From assembly GCA_018398805.1 (NCBI GenBank), contig JAGFBZ010000900.1, forward strand, positions 1,674,001 to 1,738,000: DNA of 64,000 nt, given 5' to 3'. Below the pieces are notes generated by a model. It made no database searches. It saw only the letters and a list, made by a program, of their open reading frames with translations, and had not been told where the DNA came from. Shown piece by piece: positions 1 through 12,235 of the stretch. The stretch comes from Hirundichthys speculiger (Eukaryota; Chordata; Actinopteri; Beloniformes; Exocoetidae). Made by a program: the position numbers and the translations under genes. The first letter of the stretch is position 1; the number at the start of each line of letters is the position of its first letter.

Positions 1-539
1 TTCTTCTTTGGGGCTTATTTCTCCATCTTTGGTTCTGTCTCATTCTGTCAGTGGAGAAAGTGGGATAAAGAAAGATTGCATGCTGTGGAATCAATATGAT
101 GCTGACACCTCTTTGGCACATTCAGAAAAACTCAACAAAACAAAACTCCACTTACACAAGGGGGGGGGTCTAATGGACCACATTACCACAGCATCACTTT
201 AACCTTAAATTAACCCAAAAAAGAGGCAGAAGCCATGTCTGCAAAGGGTTTAACCTGTTAAGAAAAAAAATACTAAAATCTCTACAAGTGCTCAGAAACA
301 GAAACAATAAAATAGTATACAGTATAATTTCATCTAGATCGGAGCAGCTCTCATGGGCAGCTTGTCTGGTACTCTGCTGTAGAGCTTCCTTCTCTTCCTT
401 CCTCCTCCTCCTCTGCACTGATATATACATAACTAGCTCTAACTAATGTGGAGCAAATGATTCAATCTTTTTTTTTTTGTACTCCAAGAAATTTCAACAA
501 ACTGCTCAGGAAAAAATAGAGCCAGTGAGCTTCCAGGAA

Positions 540-815
540 AGCATTTCTTAACTAGAAAAGCACTCGGAGAGCGCAGACCTCCGCCAAGCACAACAGTTCT
601 CCCATATAGCAGATAACCCACAACTCGCGATCGCAAGTTTGCGGAAAGCGCAAATGACACGCCCATTGCCACACCTACAATATGAGTAAGGGACTTGGCA
701 ACGCGGGTAGCGGCTTTAGAGAAGCGGAAGATTGCATTAGCGGTTAGCGGAGGTTCCTAAATCCGCAATTTGCGGGTAGCGGCTAGCGGGAGGTGTATGA
801 TCGGGCCCCTAGAGC
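540..815 (-). repeat. MITE-like repeat, family 'GGGCCC...CTACCC', copy 1
   Basis: The reverse complement starts at about 812 with a GGGCCC-containing end. It then reads through CCGCTAGCCGCTACCCGC and a block containing GCAATCTTCCGCT. The same order of blocks recurs at 45126-45240 and 47408-47690. Copy 1 has more CpG than the others. The outer edge near 540 is uncertain. This is a repetitive non-coding family, probably a non-autonomous DNA transposon; the superfamily is not determined. Confidence 0.6.
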
Positions 816-1765
816 CTTGAATAAAAAAAATTTAATTTTTTAAAATTTAAAAAACAGCCAATTCAGTTCCAGTTTTCTGTGTAGTTTGGAGTAAAAGTGG
901 GCTCACAGCTTCAGTAACGGTGCACCTTGTAAGTGGAATCAGCACAGTATTTATATATTAAATGTATAAGGCAAAAATCCCAATCTTACAGTGTGGTTAA
1001 TCGTGTCAACTTTGGTGGCATGTTCTAGCATACATTTAATTCAGTTCAATTTGATACTTTAGAAGTCGGTGAAGGAAAATGATACGTTGCAGTTCTTTTA
1101 CGACTGTGGGGGCGGGAAGGATCTCCTGTAGCAGTCTGTGCTGTAGACGCTCTGCTGCTGAATCACTGCGTTGTGTAGAGGATCCTCAGGGTTGTCCAAT
1201 ATATTTTTCATTTTATAAAGTATCCTTCTTTGAGCAATGAGCTCCAGAGGCTCAAGAACAATCCCCTGAACAGAGCCAACCGTCTTTATGAGTTTGTTCA
1301 TTTTTTTTTTTTTTTTTTTTTTAGGTCACTGGCTCTGATGCTGCTCCCTCAACAGATGACTGCAGATGAGACTGCATCCTTCACAACAGACTTAAAGATG
1401 TCACAGTTTACATATATTCCACATATCAGAATTCAATTTCCTGAGTTCTGATCTGCTGATACCTGACTTTCTTTCAAATCAAGTTCACACAGAAACAAAA
1501 TCAACCAGTTAAAGAAAACAGAATCTTTGTGCTTTTTAATCTTTTTTTTCTTCTTTTACTATCCTTTTCCTTCTAAGTTTCAAAGCACTCCAGCATGCTG
1601 TGTTGCTCTTATCTGATATTTCGGGTGTGCTGTATTTAACATGGATAATTGCAACATGTGAGCCAGATTTGAATATCAAAGTAAAACAAAGTCAAATCAG
1701 AACCTTGAAGTGCATGTTTTACCCCTCTGCCATGAAGAAAGTACTTATAATTCCCTGGTATTTTA

Positions 1766-1870
1766 TTAAATATACACTATATTGCCAAAAGTATTCGCTC
1801 ACCTGCCTTGACTCACATATGAGCTTTAGTTCATCCCATTCCTAATCAATATGACGTGGCTCCACCCGTT
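1766..1870 (+). repeat. Tc1/mariner-type terminal fragment
   Basis: The sequence beginning TACACTATATTGCCAAAAG and continuing with a GTATTCGCTCACC motif resembles the end of a mariner/Tc1-type element that is common in fish, recognised from memory. A TA dinucleotide stands at the expected insertion edge. The opposite terminus was not found, so this is a truncated end without coding capacity. Confidence 0.45.
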
Positions 1871-2058
1871 CAATCACTTTCCTCTCTTGATCCCCATTTT
1901 CTTCTCTCTGCAACTTAATGAGCATTCCAACTCCAAAATACAAGAACATTTCATGAACGACATAACTGTAAACTGAGACTTTCACTTCATGTGTGCCGAT
2001 GTGTCGATTCTACAGCCGCCCGGCATAGTTACAGTTAATTCAGGTATTCAGTATAGCC

Positions 2059-2088
2059 AAAAAAATAAAATAAAATAAAATAAAATAA
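2059..2088 (+). repeat. (AAAAT)n short tandem repeat
   Basis: Tandem AAAAT pentamers are visible directly. No function is implied. Confidence 0.8.
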
Positions 2089-2439
2089 GTAAAACCCCCA
2101 GCTAGAGCCTTAAAAACCACAGCTGTATCTATTCAACAACATGCTGGAAGCTGATTCAACAGAGCTGGTTTTCACTGGGAGCAGAAGAAACTGGATATTC
2201 TGGACTGATGTTACTTGTGAGGACTAATTGTTTGCAAGCAGAGGCTGTGCAGCGAGTGCTTGTGCTCTTTTGCTGTTTTATTTTCATCTCAGAACCAGGG
2301 AAGGGATGTGTTGGTGTTGAGCAGTGGCCCAGATGAGACACAGACATCTTTGTCCAGGAACAGGATCTTCTGTTAGTACATTGGAATTCGCTTTAAAAAC
2401 ACACGTCAAAGTTTAGATGAACCCTAGAATATATAAAGT

Positions 2440-3462
2440 TAGGGATGCAAGATAACTGTTTTTTTTTTAACCGATATTTTTAAAAACCGATACCGATTAA
2501 CACGAATAACAAACACTCTCAAACATTTTTATAAAGCTATCAAACAAACCTATTTGATATCTCATATCATCTTAAATAAGCTGCATTACTGACTGATATA
2601 AAAAATAAAGGCTCCTTGAACTGATGGAAATACATACATCAGAATTACTAACTGAAAAAATCCATTCCTAAATGACAATAAAAAACATAATGCACAGGTC
2701 AGAAAGTACTGACACAAGTTAGACTTGTCTGTGTAAATAAACTAAAAAAGTGCACTCCATTGTAAAAAAAAAACCTAAAGTTTTGTTTGTGGTTCTATTC
2801 AAATAAATGCCTTTAATCAAAGTAAATGAGGTTTAGTAGTTTGTTTTTTTTTTTTTTTTTTAAATCTCATGGAAGCTTTAGATGAGAGAGATGATAGGGG
2901 GTGGGGGGGCTGGGAGCAGAGGGGTTGACTTGCTGCTGGCTTGCTCACATTAGCTCATGTTAGCTCACGTTAGTGCGATTTCAAAACTCCATGGAAGCAA
3001 CGGTTATCGGGGACATATTCGTCATGTCATAATCAGCCAACTATCTTCTCTGACTTTAACAAGTTCTACCTCACCGGGTGTTGTTTTTATCAGCGCCTAT
3101 TCCACAATACGCATTCATGTAACGTAATTCCTCCGTTCCCTCATTTGCGTCTTTCTTTCAGCCTTTTCTATTTTTCTTTTTATGGTAACATGTGGGAAAA
3201 TACTGAGAATTCAATTAAAGTCAGCAGCTACCAAAATTAATGACCGAGTTACAAGTTGTTTCTGGCATGAGGGGGTATTCTTGATTTTCTTATGAGAAAT
3301 CATTTTTCTGATTATGCAGACGTCACTTGAACATAATTCACTTCCGGTCATTCAAGGCTCTGCTACAGATATATATGTATCGGGGCTATTTCATGATATC
3401 GGAGTTATCGGGATGACGTCATAATTTCCTGTTATCGGCCCGATAGTTATCGTGCACCCCTA
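2440..3462. mobile_element. Non-autonomous hAT-like element with perfect 8-bp target duplication
   Basis: The left end is TAGGGATGCAAGATAA and the right end, read on the minus strand, is TAGGGGTGCACGATAA, so the terminal inverted repeats match at most positions. The element is flanked by identical 8-bp direct repeats TATAAAGT at 2432-2439 and 3463-3470. An 8-bp duplication and a TAGGG-type terminus are typical of hAT transposons. The interior (1,023 bp) is AT-rich with poly-A and poly-T tracts and no recognisable transposase, so it must have been mobilised in trans. Interior motifs such as ACCGATA and TATCGGGG repeat near both ends. Confidence 0.88.
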
Positions 3463-6079
3463 TATAAAGTCATCATTAATACGCTTTTAACATGAGTATG
3501 TTTTTTTTAATTTTGTGTTTTTGTTTTCTTGGTCCTCCTCCCTCCTTTTACCCTATCCTATCTAGAGAAATTACTGTGATTGATTAATTGCTGCTACAAC
3601 CATCCCTCTCCACTGGTTAGTGGTAATGCACCACTGGAAGGAAGGAAGAAATAAAAAAACAACAGTGTAAAACATCTATGTTGGTACAGAAAAAAAAAAA
3701 GACTGCAAGGAGATATTTTATTGGAAATATAAAATAATGTTTTCCTTTAATGCTTCAACTCCTCTACGGGGTAAATAAAGTCTTATTGAACTGAATTGAG
3801 TCTCTTTTATTCTCTCTTAAAGTTCTTTTTGGCATTTAACAAGTTGAGCTTGGTCATAATAACACAATTTATCTTCTCTTTTGATCGAGTGTAAGCATCG
3901 TTCTTCCTTGAAATCACATTATAACTGCCTCTTCCAAAAAAAAAAAAAAAAAGAAAAAAAGAAAAGAAAGTCGAGACACGACATGTGCAGAACAGTGGAC
4001 GTTGTAGAGGTAAACCAAAAGCAAGAAAGACAATCCAGAGCGAAATCATGAGCAGCAGAAGTCCTCGGCTGGAACAGAATATTTACCATAAGTTTTATAT
4101 TCCAACCACCATGTCACAACAAGGCAGGCAAAATCAATTTCCACACCGCCAATATTTTCTTTTGATCATATCCCAGCGAGCGACCCGCTGAAGCAGGCAA
4201 TTCTTCTGTAAGTTATCTGCACTCGAGCCAGGAAGTAATTTCAGGAATCAAAGGAAGCCACAGTTTAAGATGTCACTGAAGTTGTAGAACAAATATGAGT
4301 GTATAATAACCGTTATAAAAGTGTGACAGATGAAATAAGAATGTCGGAGACTGTCAGCCTGGCAACAAAGACTTCTGAATTTACACAGAGTCTCCCCTTA
4401 TATAAGGATGAGTTAGAAATGGAGTACAAAGACAGACAAGACTGTGAAAAAAGAAAAAAAAACTGTTTTACAGGTGTAAGCAAGAGTTTAGTATTCTTTT
4501 AAAAAACAGGTTCTCTTGAAGATATGAGCTGCATTTTATTTCAAAAAGACAAAAAAAAAAAACTCCTACAGGGCTGATGTGAAAAACTTTGAATGCGCCA
4601 GTGTTTAAAAATACCACACAATTACTGCAGGGGTGATAAAAAAAAAAAAAAAAAAAAAGGATAAAAAAAGGTAAGAAAAGATAACTGGTCAAAGCTCAGT
4701 GACTTGGCCCATCACTTCCAAGCTTTTTCGCAGTATGACTGGGTTGGAAAAGCAAAGTAACATGGACAGAAATGTTTGCAAAAACACTACAATCCAACCC
4801 ATTTACCTGATGTGAGCTGATTTAAGGGTTGAATTAAATAATGTCCTGTAAATCTCTCACCCTGCTGTTCCTCAGGATAACACAGATTCTCCATGACAAT
4901 TAATGGTGTAAAACAATAAGGGGAGAACGTCTTTCCAGGTGATTTATCTACAGGCGATCTAACAAACAAGTCTGAAATATTATCTCACCTTGAGAACACA
5001 CGCAAACACAAAACAGCAAATATTGAGGGCTACAAAATAAACAAATAGGCTCTTGCTCATTTTGTTAATCTTGTTCTCTGTATTTGAAATCTCATTTTCT
5101 CTCCAGCTCCTAGTTTGAGTAATGCCACAAAATCAGTAACATCCCGTGGAGTGCTGGCTTGAGCCAATCTGCAGCACGGCATCAGGTGTTGCTAATGATC
5201 TTCCACCGAAGAAATTCTTGTCAGGTGGAACAAAGTTCGTTATTTATTCCGTGTTGATTAGAGACACGTTGCAAAACTGAGTAACCAACGGAGCTGCTGT
5301 TGGAGGAAATGCTCATACCACAGATACTACAAATAACATCACTTTGAAAAACAATACAAGAACAGGACGTTTCATCATCTCTGATCACGTCTGACTGTAG
5401 CTGTCAATCACTGAGACTATAGTTAAAAGACAGGAACTTGGATTATCATTAACCAACTGTGACTGGCTGCATCCACTTTCAAATCAAGACTGAGCTATAA
5501 AGACGTACCGGCGATCCTCTCCTTAGTCCATTTCCACCCTCCACATATGCATTTAAAGTATTTTGTGACAGCAGCAGAAAAACACCAACTTTTAATATTT
5601 TAAAATCAGCAGTGGATATCTAACGTTCACCAACACACTGCAGAAAACACAATTCACAAATATTATTTTCAGCTAAATTTAAAAACAGTGTTTGCATCTT
5701 TATTTGAGTACGATTGTTTTGCTCAAACATCAGGATAGATCATGTCTGTGTGGCAGTGCTCATAAATGCCATCTTTTAAAAGTGCACTGTTACTTTCTGA
5801 AGCGCCACAGGAAGCATGTCTCACTTGCAAACTGAATAAAAAAAAAAAACATTGTCGTTAATGAGCATTTCTGTGTTTTGGTGCTTCTGGATCCACAAAA
5901 AACAGCAGGTAGAAATCTTCCTTGTTGCAGCTCATAATTACCAGTCAGGATTTGGAACTGAAGGTCAGTATTTATGAACATTATCGGCTGTGCAACATTC
6001 ACAGTAGCCATCTTAAAACTGAAATTAAGTGTGTGCATCTTCATTATTAAAACACTAATGTGTTTTCATATAATCATAT

Positions 6080-6112
<33 letters not shown>

Positions 6113-6299
6113 CAGTGTTCAGAAATACCCGTGGCCATTTGAAGATGCCAGTCTGTACAGCAACGCGTTCACAAACATCCTTTATAAAGGCAGACGGCCA
6201 ATATTAAGACACGCTCGTCTCTTTTGTGAACATCAGTCTTTCAGAGTTTTTCAGAGAACCGTAAAAGGATTTTCAATGTCGTATGAGATGTAATGATGT

Positions 6300-6990
6300 G
6301 GCTCTGTTTGTCTAGAAGAGCAAACCGGTTCTTAAAAGGTTCCAAAGTAGGACCGGCTCTGAACTGGTTCCAGCACCAGCCCAGTTTCCTGTTGGTCGAA
6401 CAGTCGCTGGGTGCTTCACTCAGCTGGAGCCGAGTAGAACATGGTGGAAGAAAAAAATAAATAAATAAAGCCAAAACAACACAAAGCTTCTCGCTGGGTG
6501 CTCCTGTGGGACACCCACAGCTATGCTGGCCTCAGTTTCCCGCCGTTGACGGAGCTTGTGATGTTACTGCTGCTGCGGGAGCTTCCAGTGCTACCTTCAG
6601 CAGGTGTAGGCTCCTGCAGACTTCTAAGATCAGCAGCAAGGTTTTTATTTATTTATTTATCTATTCTCCTGGACCCCACTGTTAATCAGCACAATGCGTT
6701 TTTTTTTTCCTTGTATTTTTTTTTTTTTTTTTGTTGCACGAACACTGTTGTCAGATGGCCCCCTGGGCCGGGTCTCGCCGTCCCCACGGATGGAACGATT
6801 TCATCGTCTGCAGGAGTTTGCAGTCATTCTCGTGGCTCATTATGCCATCCTGCGCTGCCAGTTCACACAGTCCTCACTTCACTGCCAGCGCGGCTCCGTC
6901 GCTACCACCCAAGATTGTGCAGCACCAGAACGAAATGCTATGCCGCTCCACCTCTTGTTCCAATTACATCGCGCAAATGTAAATTAAATA
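6300..6990. repeat. GC-richer tract of unknown identity, possibly a repeat
   Basis: This tract is richer in GC and CpG than its surroundings. It contains AACCGGTTCT- and GGTTCCA-type motifs near 6325-6380 that recall the ends of some fish hAT elements. Poly-T runs interrupt it at about 6699-6731. A 202-codon plus-strand frame (6498-7106) crosses these homopolymers and looks spurious. No terminal repeats or target duplication were found. Confidence 0.3.
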
Positions 6991-8554
6991 AGATTGTCAA
7001 TGAAAAAAAAAAAAAAAAGTCGTGTCAAGAAATATGCCCAACAAATACTTTTTTTAGCCTGGATAATTGCATAACCCCTTCATTTGTGTTAAAATACTGT
7101 ACATAAATGCACAATCACTTGTATAGCAAAAAAAATAAAAAATAAATAAATAAATATGGATAATGGCATGATATTGAGTTATGTAAAGGATACAGGAGAG
7201 CCTAGACCTTTTCCCAAAGCAAAATAAACATGAATATAAACTTAAAGGAAAAAAAAAAAAAGTCATTTAGTTCTCACTAGTCTCAAAATGTGGTTTCTCC
7301 ATATCAACAACCTGCTATAAAAGAACAGAATACTATTGCTATTTCATAATTTATGAAGAAAAACATGCCAAAATGCAGCAGCTTTGCATGGTAAACTACA
7401 AACACAGAACTTCATAGCCTTTAGAACCACAGTTGGTAACAACAGCTTTAAGTAATAGTTTTAAGCACATTAGCACATTCACATCATGGTAAAGTTTGGC
7501 CCACTGTTCTTTACAACGTAGCTACAGTTCAGTCAGGTTTTCAAACAAGTTCCTGCACAGCCCTCTTCATGTCCGACAGCAGAATGTTCTTCTGGTGTCG
7601 GTCTGAGCCATTGTAGCACTTTATTTTTTTTTATTTTTTTTTATTTCAGCCATCATGCACACTGGCCAAATGGCTCTACTTGGGTATCATCTTTCCATAT
7701 GACACTGATCCAGAGGTTGTGAGACTCATGCAACTAAGCTGAACTATTATTTTCATCTTAGAAAGAAGAGTTTTTTTCCTCTCTCTCTTTTCCTGACAGC
7801 CCTTCCAAACACACCACAGTCGTAGAAACTTCAAACTGGACTGTTATAAGCTTTAATTTAACTGAGACCTGAGACTCTGAGATTTAGCTCCTGGGCATTT
7901 TCCCATTCCTCTTTGCACAGTTTGACTTTGTGTTTAACCTGCCAGGATGCCCACTTGCTGGAAACTGTCTTAAGTGTATTGTACTTACCAATAATCATTC
8001 TCTGTAAGGCCTTGCTTAAATGTACCTGGTAACCACCTTGTTTCCTTCTTACTTTCCCAGCGGGCAATCTTTATTTTGTCTCTTCAGGTCACTCCCAACT
8101 AGGCACTTATTTCGGCTGAACTAACGTTGCCATACAGACTCTGGGTACATGTCCATCATAAACTGCACAAGCTGTACTTTTCTCAGCAGCTGCAGTCAAA
8201 AAAAAAAAAAAGAAAAAAATTACAAAGCATGGTACAAAAACACAAAACATGGCACTGAAACACACATCCCATCCGCTCACAACACAGCTGCCCCCTGTAG
8301 GTGTAACAACAGCCCGTTAGGAAGGCGTGAGAAGATAAACATCACTGCAGCACATTACAGCGCTATTAAAGGAAACTTGACAATGTACTAGCATTGCTCA
8401 GATGAGTTCTTGTTCATGCAGTCCATTAGCAGGTATTAAATGACCTGGGCAAAGAAACATTAAATATTTGAGCAAGCACACTGCACTCAGCTTTGTTTTC
8501 TCTCATATCATAGATGGGTGCCTTTTACACATGCCAAAAATATACGCTGCAATC

Positions 8555-9157
8555 TAGGGATACACATGGTTAACCGTTTAACCGTTTAACCGATAACAGT
8601 AACTCTAACCGATTAATACTAACGGTTAGTTTTGTTTTCAAGCTACGTAATTCAATCAACTCATGGGGGCGTGTCGACAGGTGCAACAGGCCTCTGATTG
8701 GTCAATTCTACATCCATGTAGAAAAGAGCGCATCATCGAAAAAATGAGGAAGTACCCACATCTGTACGATTCTGGTTCTCCACACTACAAAGACAGCAGA
8801 TATTCTAGTAATTCATGGAGGGAGATAGCGATGAATGTGGGTCTGGATACGGCCGAGACAGTGAGGAAGTGGAAAAACGCAAGAGATAAGTTTAGTAAGT
8901 TTAGCTAGTTCGTGATTGTCGCTCTTGCGTTGTGGCGTGGAATAACATAGCGGAGACCGCGCTAGTATAAATCAAAAGTGACGGCGGCATCTCTGCGACA
9001 AGCTGACGGCGACACATTGAGAATACACGAGAAAGTGTCCGTATGCATCTAACATCGCGGCAGCCAACCCTCCCGGACTTATCGGTTAACGGTTATTAAT
9101 CGTTAAAGGGCGTCGGTTAACGGTCATAAAAAAAAAAATCCAAAATGTGCATCCCTA
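8555..9157 (+). mobile_element. hAT-like element carrying a MADF-domain frame, copy 1
   Basis: The left end TAGGGATACACATGG and the right end (minus strand TAGGGATGCACATT) form terminal inverted repeats. Next to them come subterminal GGTTAACCGTTT and CGGTTAACGG blocks. The flanking octamers CTGCAATC (8547-8554) and GTGCAAAC (9158-9165) agree at 6 of 8 positions, an eroded hAT-type target duplication. A closely similar element lies in opposite orientation at 27785-28386. It carries no transposase, only the short MADF-like reading frame at 8663-8908. Confidence 0.85.
8663..8908 (+). CDS. MADF-domain-like small protein inside the hAT element
   Basis: This is an 81-codon frame. Residues from about 24 onward fit the first part of a MADF (MYB/SANT-like DNA-binding) domain. 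The pattern is: a short helix ending in KYPHLYDSGSPHYKD, then SWREIAMNVGLD, then a tryptophan-centred VRKWKNARDKF. Known MADF proteins bind DNA and often occur in transposon accessory proteins or transcription factors. Here only one short exon-like piece is present and the frame stops after RDKFSKFS, before a full family-length domain would be complete. The opposite-strand copy at 28055-28261 keeps most of the same residues. It may be a captured exon or a relic of the autonomous element's DNA-binding region; expression is unproven. Confidence 0.5.
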   Translation: MGACRQVQQASDWSILHPCRKERIIEKMRKYPHLYDSGSPHYKDSRYSSNSWREIAMNVGLDTAETVRKWKNARDKFSKFS

Positions 9158-9359
9158 GTGCAAACAGACCAAAAATGCTTTCAGCCTGTCAAATTAGGTA
9201 TCTACCTGTAAAAACGATCTTCAAACATTTGGCTTGTAACTGAAATTGAACTCAGGGACTACAGTATCAACTTCAAATGTGTTTTTTCCTTCTCAAAAAG
9301 GTTGCTCAGTCAGAACTTAATCATTCCAGATCCTCTCTTTAATTCACCTTTAGAGAGTT

Positions 9360-9920
9360 CTAGCTTCTGGTGAAGCTGCAGAACATACTGCCGGTGGTCG
9401 TACCAGCGACCAGGTCTATTGGATGAGAAATGTCCTGCCTAAAAGGTATCATGTCAGCTGTAAGGCCCGGCTGCACAGAACACCATGCCCGCTTAGGGGG
9501 TAATGTCATCCCAGCTCCAAAAGCTTTTGCAGCATGGCAATTAGCTGCTTGACTTAACCACCCAGTTGTGGAGGAAAGGGAGTGGTTCAAGTGTTTTCTA
9601 GCCCCAACAGCTCAAACAGCGGACTCAACGTTGACTAGCCTAGTCACTTCGGGGCAACTGTAGAGCTCTGTATCTACACATTCACTCTGTGACGATCTTT
9701 CCTGCCACTTGTTGAGCCTGCTGATTGGGGGCTCGGTGTTTTGTGCATGATTGGGTTGCAGAATCTTTTTTAGAGAGCGTTAATGTACATGGTTGGTCCC
9801 AACCATCATTTGCATCTTGTTAGGTGCTTGCTGTTTTAAGTAGTGTGCAGACTATGCCTCGTCTAAGCCCCATTGGCATCCCTTTCCAGCACAGAACGTT
9901 CAAAAATAAATAAATAAACA
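9360..9920 (-). repeat. Unassigned repeat-like tract with a broken minus-strand frame
   Basis: This tract is richer in GC than its flanks and contains a short minus-strand open frame (9360-9590) with no recognised domain. The phrase near 9885 reading CATTGGCATCCCTTTCC resembles sequence I associate with fish retroelements, but I cannot name a family. Neither long terminal repeats nor a target duplication were seen. Confidence 0.25.
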
Positions 9921-9985
9921 CAAGTCACCACCTTGGGCTTGGCACACTTCTTTTCCCTGTGAGCATGATGTTAAATGATGTAATG

Positions 9986-10372
9986 CAGTAATTCCTAAAG
10001 TGTGGGCCACGGCCCCCATGGTGGGCCGTCGTGGTAATGCAGGTGGGCCGTGAGAGCTCATTAAAATTAAACAAATGTTTTAAATCCTCAATCTTTTTCA
10101 AAAAATGTTTTTAATAACTGTAAAATATTCATGACATGATTTAAAAAAAAAACCTTAAAAAGTAATAAAACAAACCAGTTTAGTGTTATTTTACTGTCAT
10201 CTTAACTTAATATGGCAAGTGTCACCTTATTTGTTGACCCCTTACATTAACATCGGAACATAGTTTCTAGTCCTGTATGTTGATAACAGTTGTGATTAAA
10301 GTTTTGGGTGGGCCGCGGATATTTTTCACATTTCAAATTGGACCTTGGTATTCTGAAGTTTGGGAATGGCTG
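9986..10372 (+). mobile_element. Non-autonomous hAT-like element, 'GTGGGCC' family, copy 1
   Basis: The left end CAGTAATTCCTAAAG and right end (minus strand CAGCCATTCCCAAAC) are imperfect inverted repeats. GTGGGCCACGGCCC lies next to the left end and GGGTGGGCCGC next to the right end. The flanks GATGTAATG (9977-9985) and GTTGTAATG (10373-10381) agree at 8 of 9 positions. The same element occurs in reverse at 51874-52258, which confirms the boundaries. There is no coding capacity. Confidence 0.8.
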
Positions 10373-11006
10373 GTTGTAATGTCTTTAGCTTCTATTGTTA
10401 CAAGGAAGCTGGCCGGGCATGGGCTGGTTTCCAGTTTGAAGGTATACTGCAGGAAAAAAAAAAAAAATACCTTTGCACAACCGCTAAAATGTTCTGATGG
10501 TATAAGCTGTTATGACTTGTCGAAGACAGAAAGTGCAGGAATCCCTCAGGTTGTGTGCAGCACAGAGTAAAATGTCCCCTCCACAACCATCAGACAGCAG
10601 TATAAGATGACCAGAGGACATAAACCTGCCAAAGTTAAGAAGGACAAAGGCTGCCCTTCCCAAGTTTTTTGTGCCAAAAAAGAAAAAAAAAGACTGATGG
10701 TTGCAGGAGGAAAGAAATATGAGGCAGATGTTCAAGGGATTTTTTTTTTTTATTTACACTTTGAAAGTACAAAAAAAAAACTTTCCTCATGTTATCATAC
10801 CATCAGAATTTCATTCCATATGAAACCTAGAGCTCACCAGTTTTGCCTCAGACACAGTGTCGACAAGGAGAATAACCTCAGTAGTAGGATAAAAATAGTC
10901 AGTATATTGATTGGTCAGTAAAAATCTTAAGGTAGATGGATAACATTTGTGTGAATGCCAGTATGCAGCCATATACGGCCACATCCAGACAATGGCTGTC
11001 TTTGAA

Positions 11007-11033
11007 CCTGCAGATACAGCGAGTATCTGCAGG
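11007..11033. repeat. Perfect 11-bp hairpin
   Basis: The arms CCTGCAGATAC (11007-11017) and GTATCTGCAGG (11023-11033) are exact inverted repeats around a 5-base loop. It lies close to broken transposon sequence and may be the centre of a foldback element. Confidence 0.7.
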
Positions 11034-11289
11034 AGTATTATGGTATGTGCTGCACACTGGTCCACTGATCACTGTTAGCACATATAAAAATAACTATAGT
11101 ACATAATAAGTGGAAGCTGGTCATGTGACCTCTCTGACTGGGTTCTTCTCTAGTGGTGTATTGGATTATGGGATATAGGATGGGAAGATCGACTTCAGCA
11201 GCTGCAGACTGGAAATTTTTCTGGTAAGTGTCAAACCAGATCTGGGTATTTCTCGAACACTGCAGATTGCGCAATTGTTCACATACTGC

Positions 11290-11510
11290 ATATGATATCG
11301 TACAATTTGGGAATGTCAGCACAAACTAGTAATGTGATATGCAGTCAATGTCTTCCTCAGGGAAGCCCTTGGATCCTCCAGCAAAATGATGTTTCATCAT
11401 GGATAACATACGTAGTTGAGCAACGGCTTCGTAGAAGAGTCAGGAAGATGAACTGGCCTGCCTGCAGTCCAAATCTTTGACACACTGAAAACATTTGGCA
11501 CATACCACCA
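11290..11510 (+). pseudogene. Degenerate mariner/Tc1-type transposase remnant
   Basis: In one plus frame, PWILQQNDVSSW is followed about 30 residues later by MNWPACSPNL, a stop codon, then HTENIWHI. This order resembles the QQDNA and WPxxSPDLNPIExxW motifs around the last two catalytic positions of mariner/Tc1-type transposases. The asparagine of the NPIE signature is lost at the stop. Only about 60 residues are recognisable and the rest is gone. The assignment is motif-based. Confidence 0.5.
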
Positions 11511-11539
11511 GTTGATTCATTTCATGTTTTGTCACAGGG

Positions 11540-12235
11540 TGTACTGGACACCCATTGAATAGTTTCCATACAAAGCACACAAACAGCCTATGCTGTAGTC
11601 TATGCAATAAAGATATTCCAGGCACCTATAAAGATATGGTTTGGGATTGTGAGGAAGTTAAGTCCTTTTGGAAAGCGGTAACTTTTATTTTATCTGAATT
11701 ATTAGAATTAGATATTCCTTTACAACTAAGCTTATTGTTACTGAATGAATGACTCACAGTTTGAATATACAGAGAAACAACGGAAAGTGTGGCTTGCGGG
11801 CATAACACCAGCAAAAAAAACTGATTGCGTGGGGGCAGCCACCTCTGCACAAACTTCCTATTAAAAAAATATTTGCTGTACATTCAAGATGTTATAATGA
11901 TGGAATTATCTACTGCAAGAATCCATGGGGCAAGAGTCTGACCCATACAACTGTGGGAAAGGACTGCAGAGGGTGTTAATCATGTACAATGAGATGCCTC
12001 ACACGCTTTCCCTTCCTATTTTTATACTTGATGTCATTATATCATAAGATAAATAACATGCTTAGACTATTATTGATTGTAACTCTTTCTTTTATTTCAT
12101 TTATGACCTATTGGGTCATGCGACGTGTATCTAAGGTTGGGGTGGGGTAGGTGGGTTTTGATTACTGACTCTGTAATGTTGATGTTTCCCATCTTAGGAT
12201 TTTGCTCATTAAAAAAACAAAAAAAAAAAACAGTG
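11540..12235 (+). pseudogene. 3' end of an L1-like LINE (ORF2 C-terminus and tail)
   Basis: The frame from 11555 gives CCSLCNKDIPGTYKDMVWDC followed by FWKAV. This is the C-x-x-C ... W-x-C ... FW arrangement found at the C-terminus of L1/Tx1-type ORF2 proteins. After a stop (about 11750) the similarity resumes with KVWLAGITPAKKTD and ends in stops. The copy finishes at about 12210-12231 with an A-rich tract after ATTAAAAAAAC, consistent with an L1-type poly-A tail. It is 5'-truncated, with several in-frame stops, and is not functional. Confidence 0.6.

Noticed and set aside
6498..7106. 202-codon plus-strand frame, the longest after the 211-codon frame on the antisense of the LINE
   Set aside because: It runs through poly-T and poly-A tracts, has no domain and no splice context. 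Overlapping frames are of similar quality.
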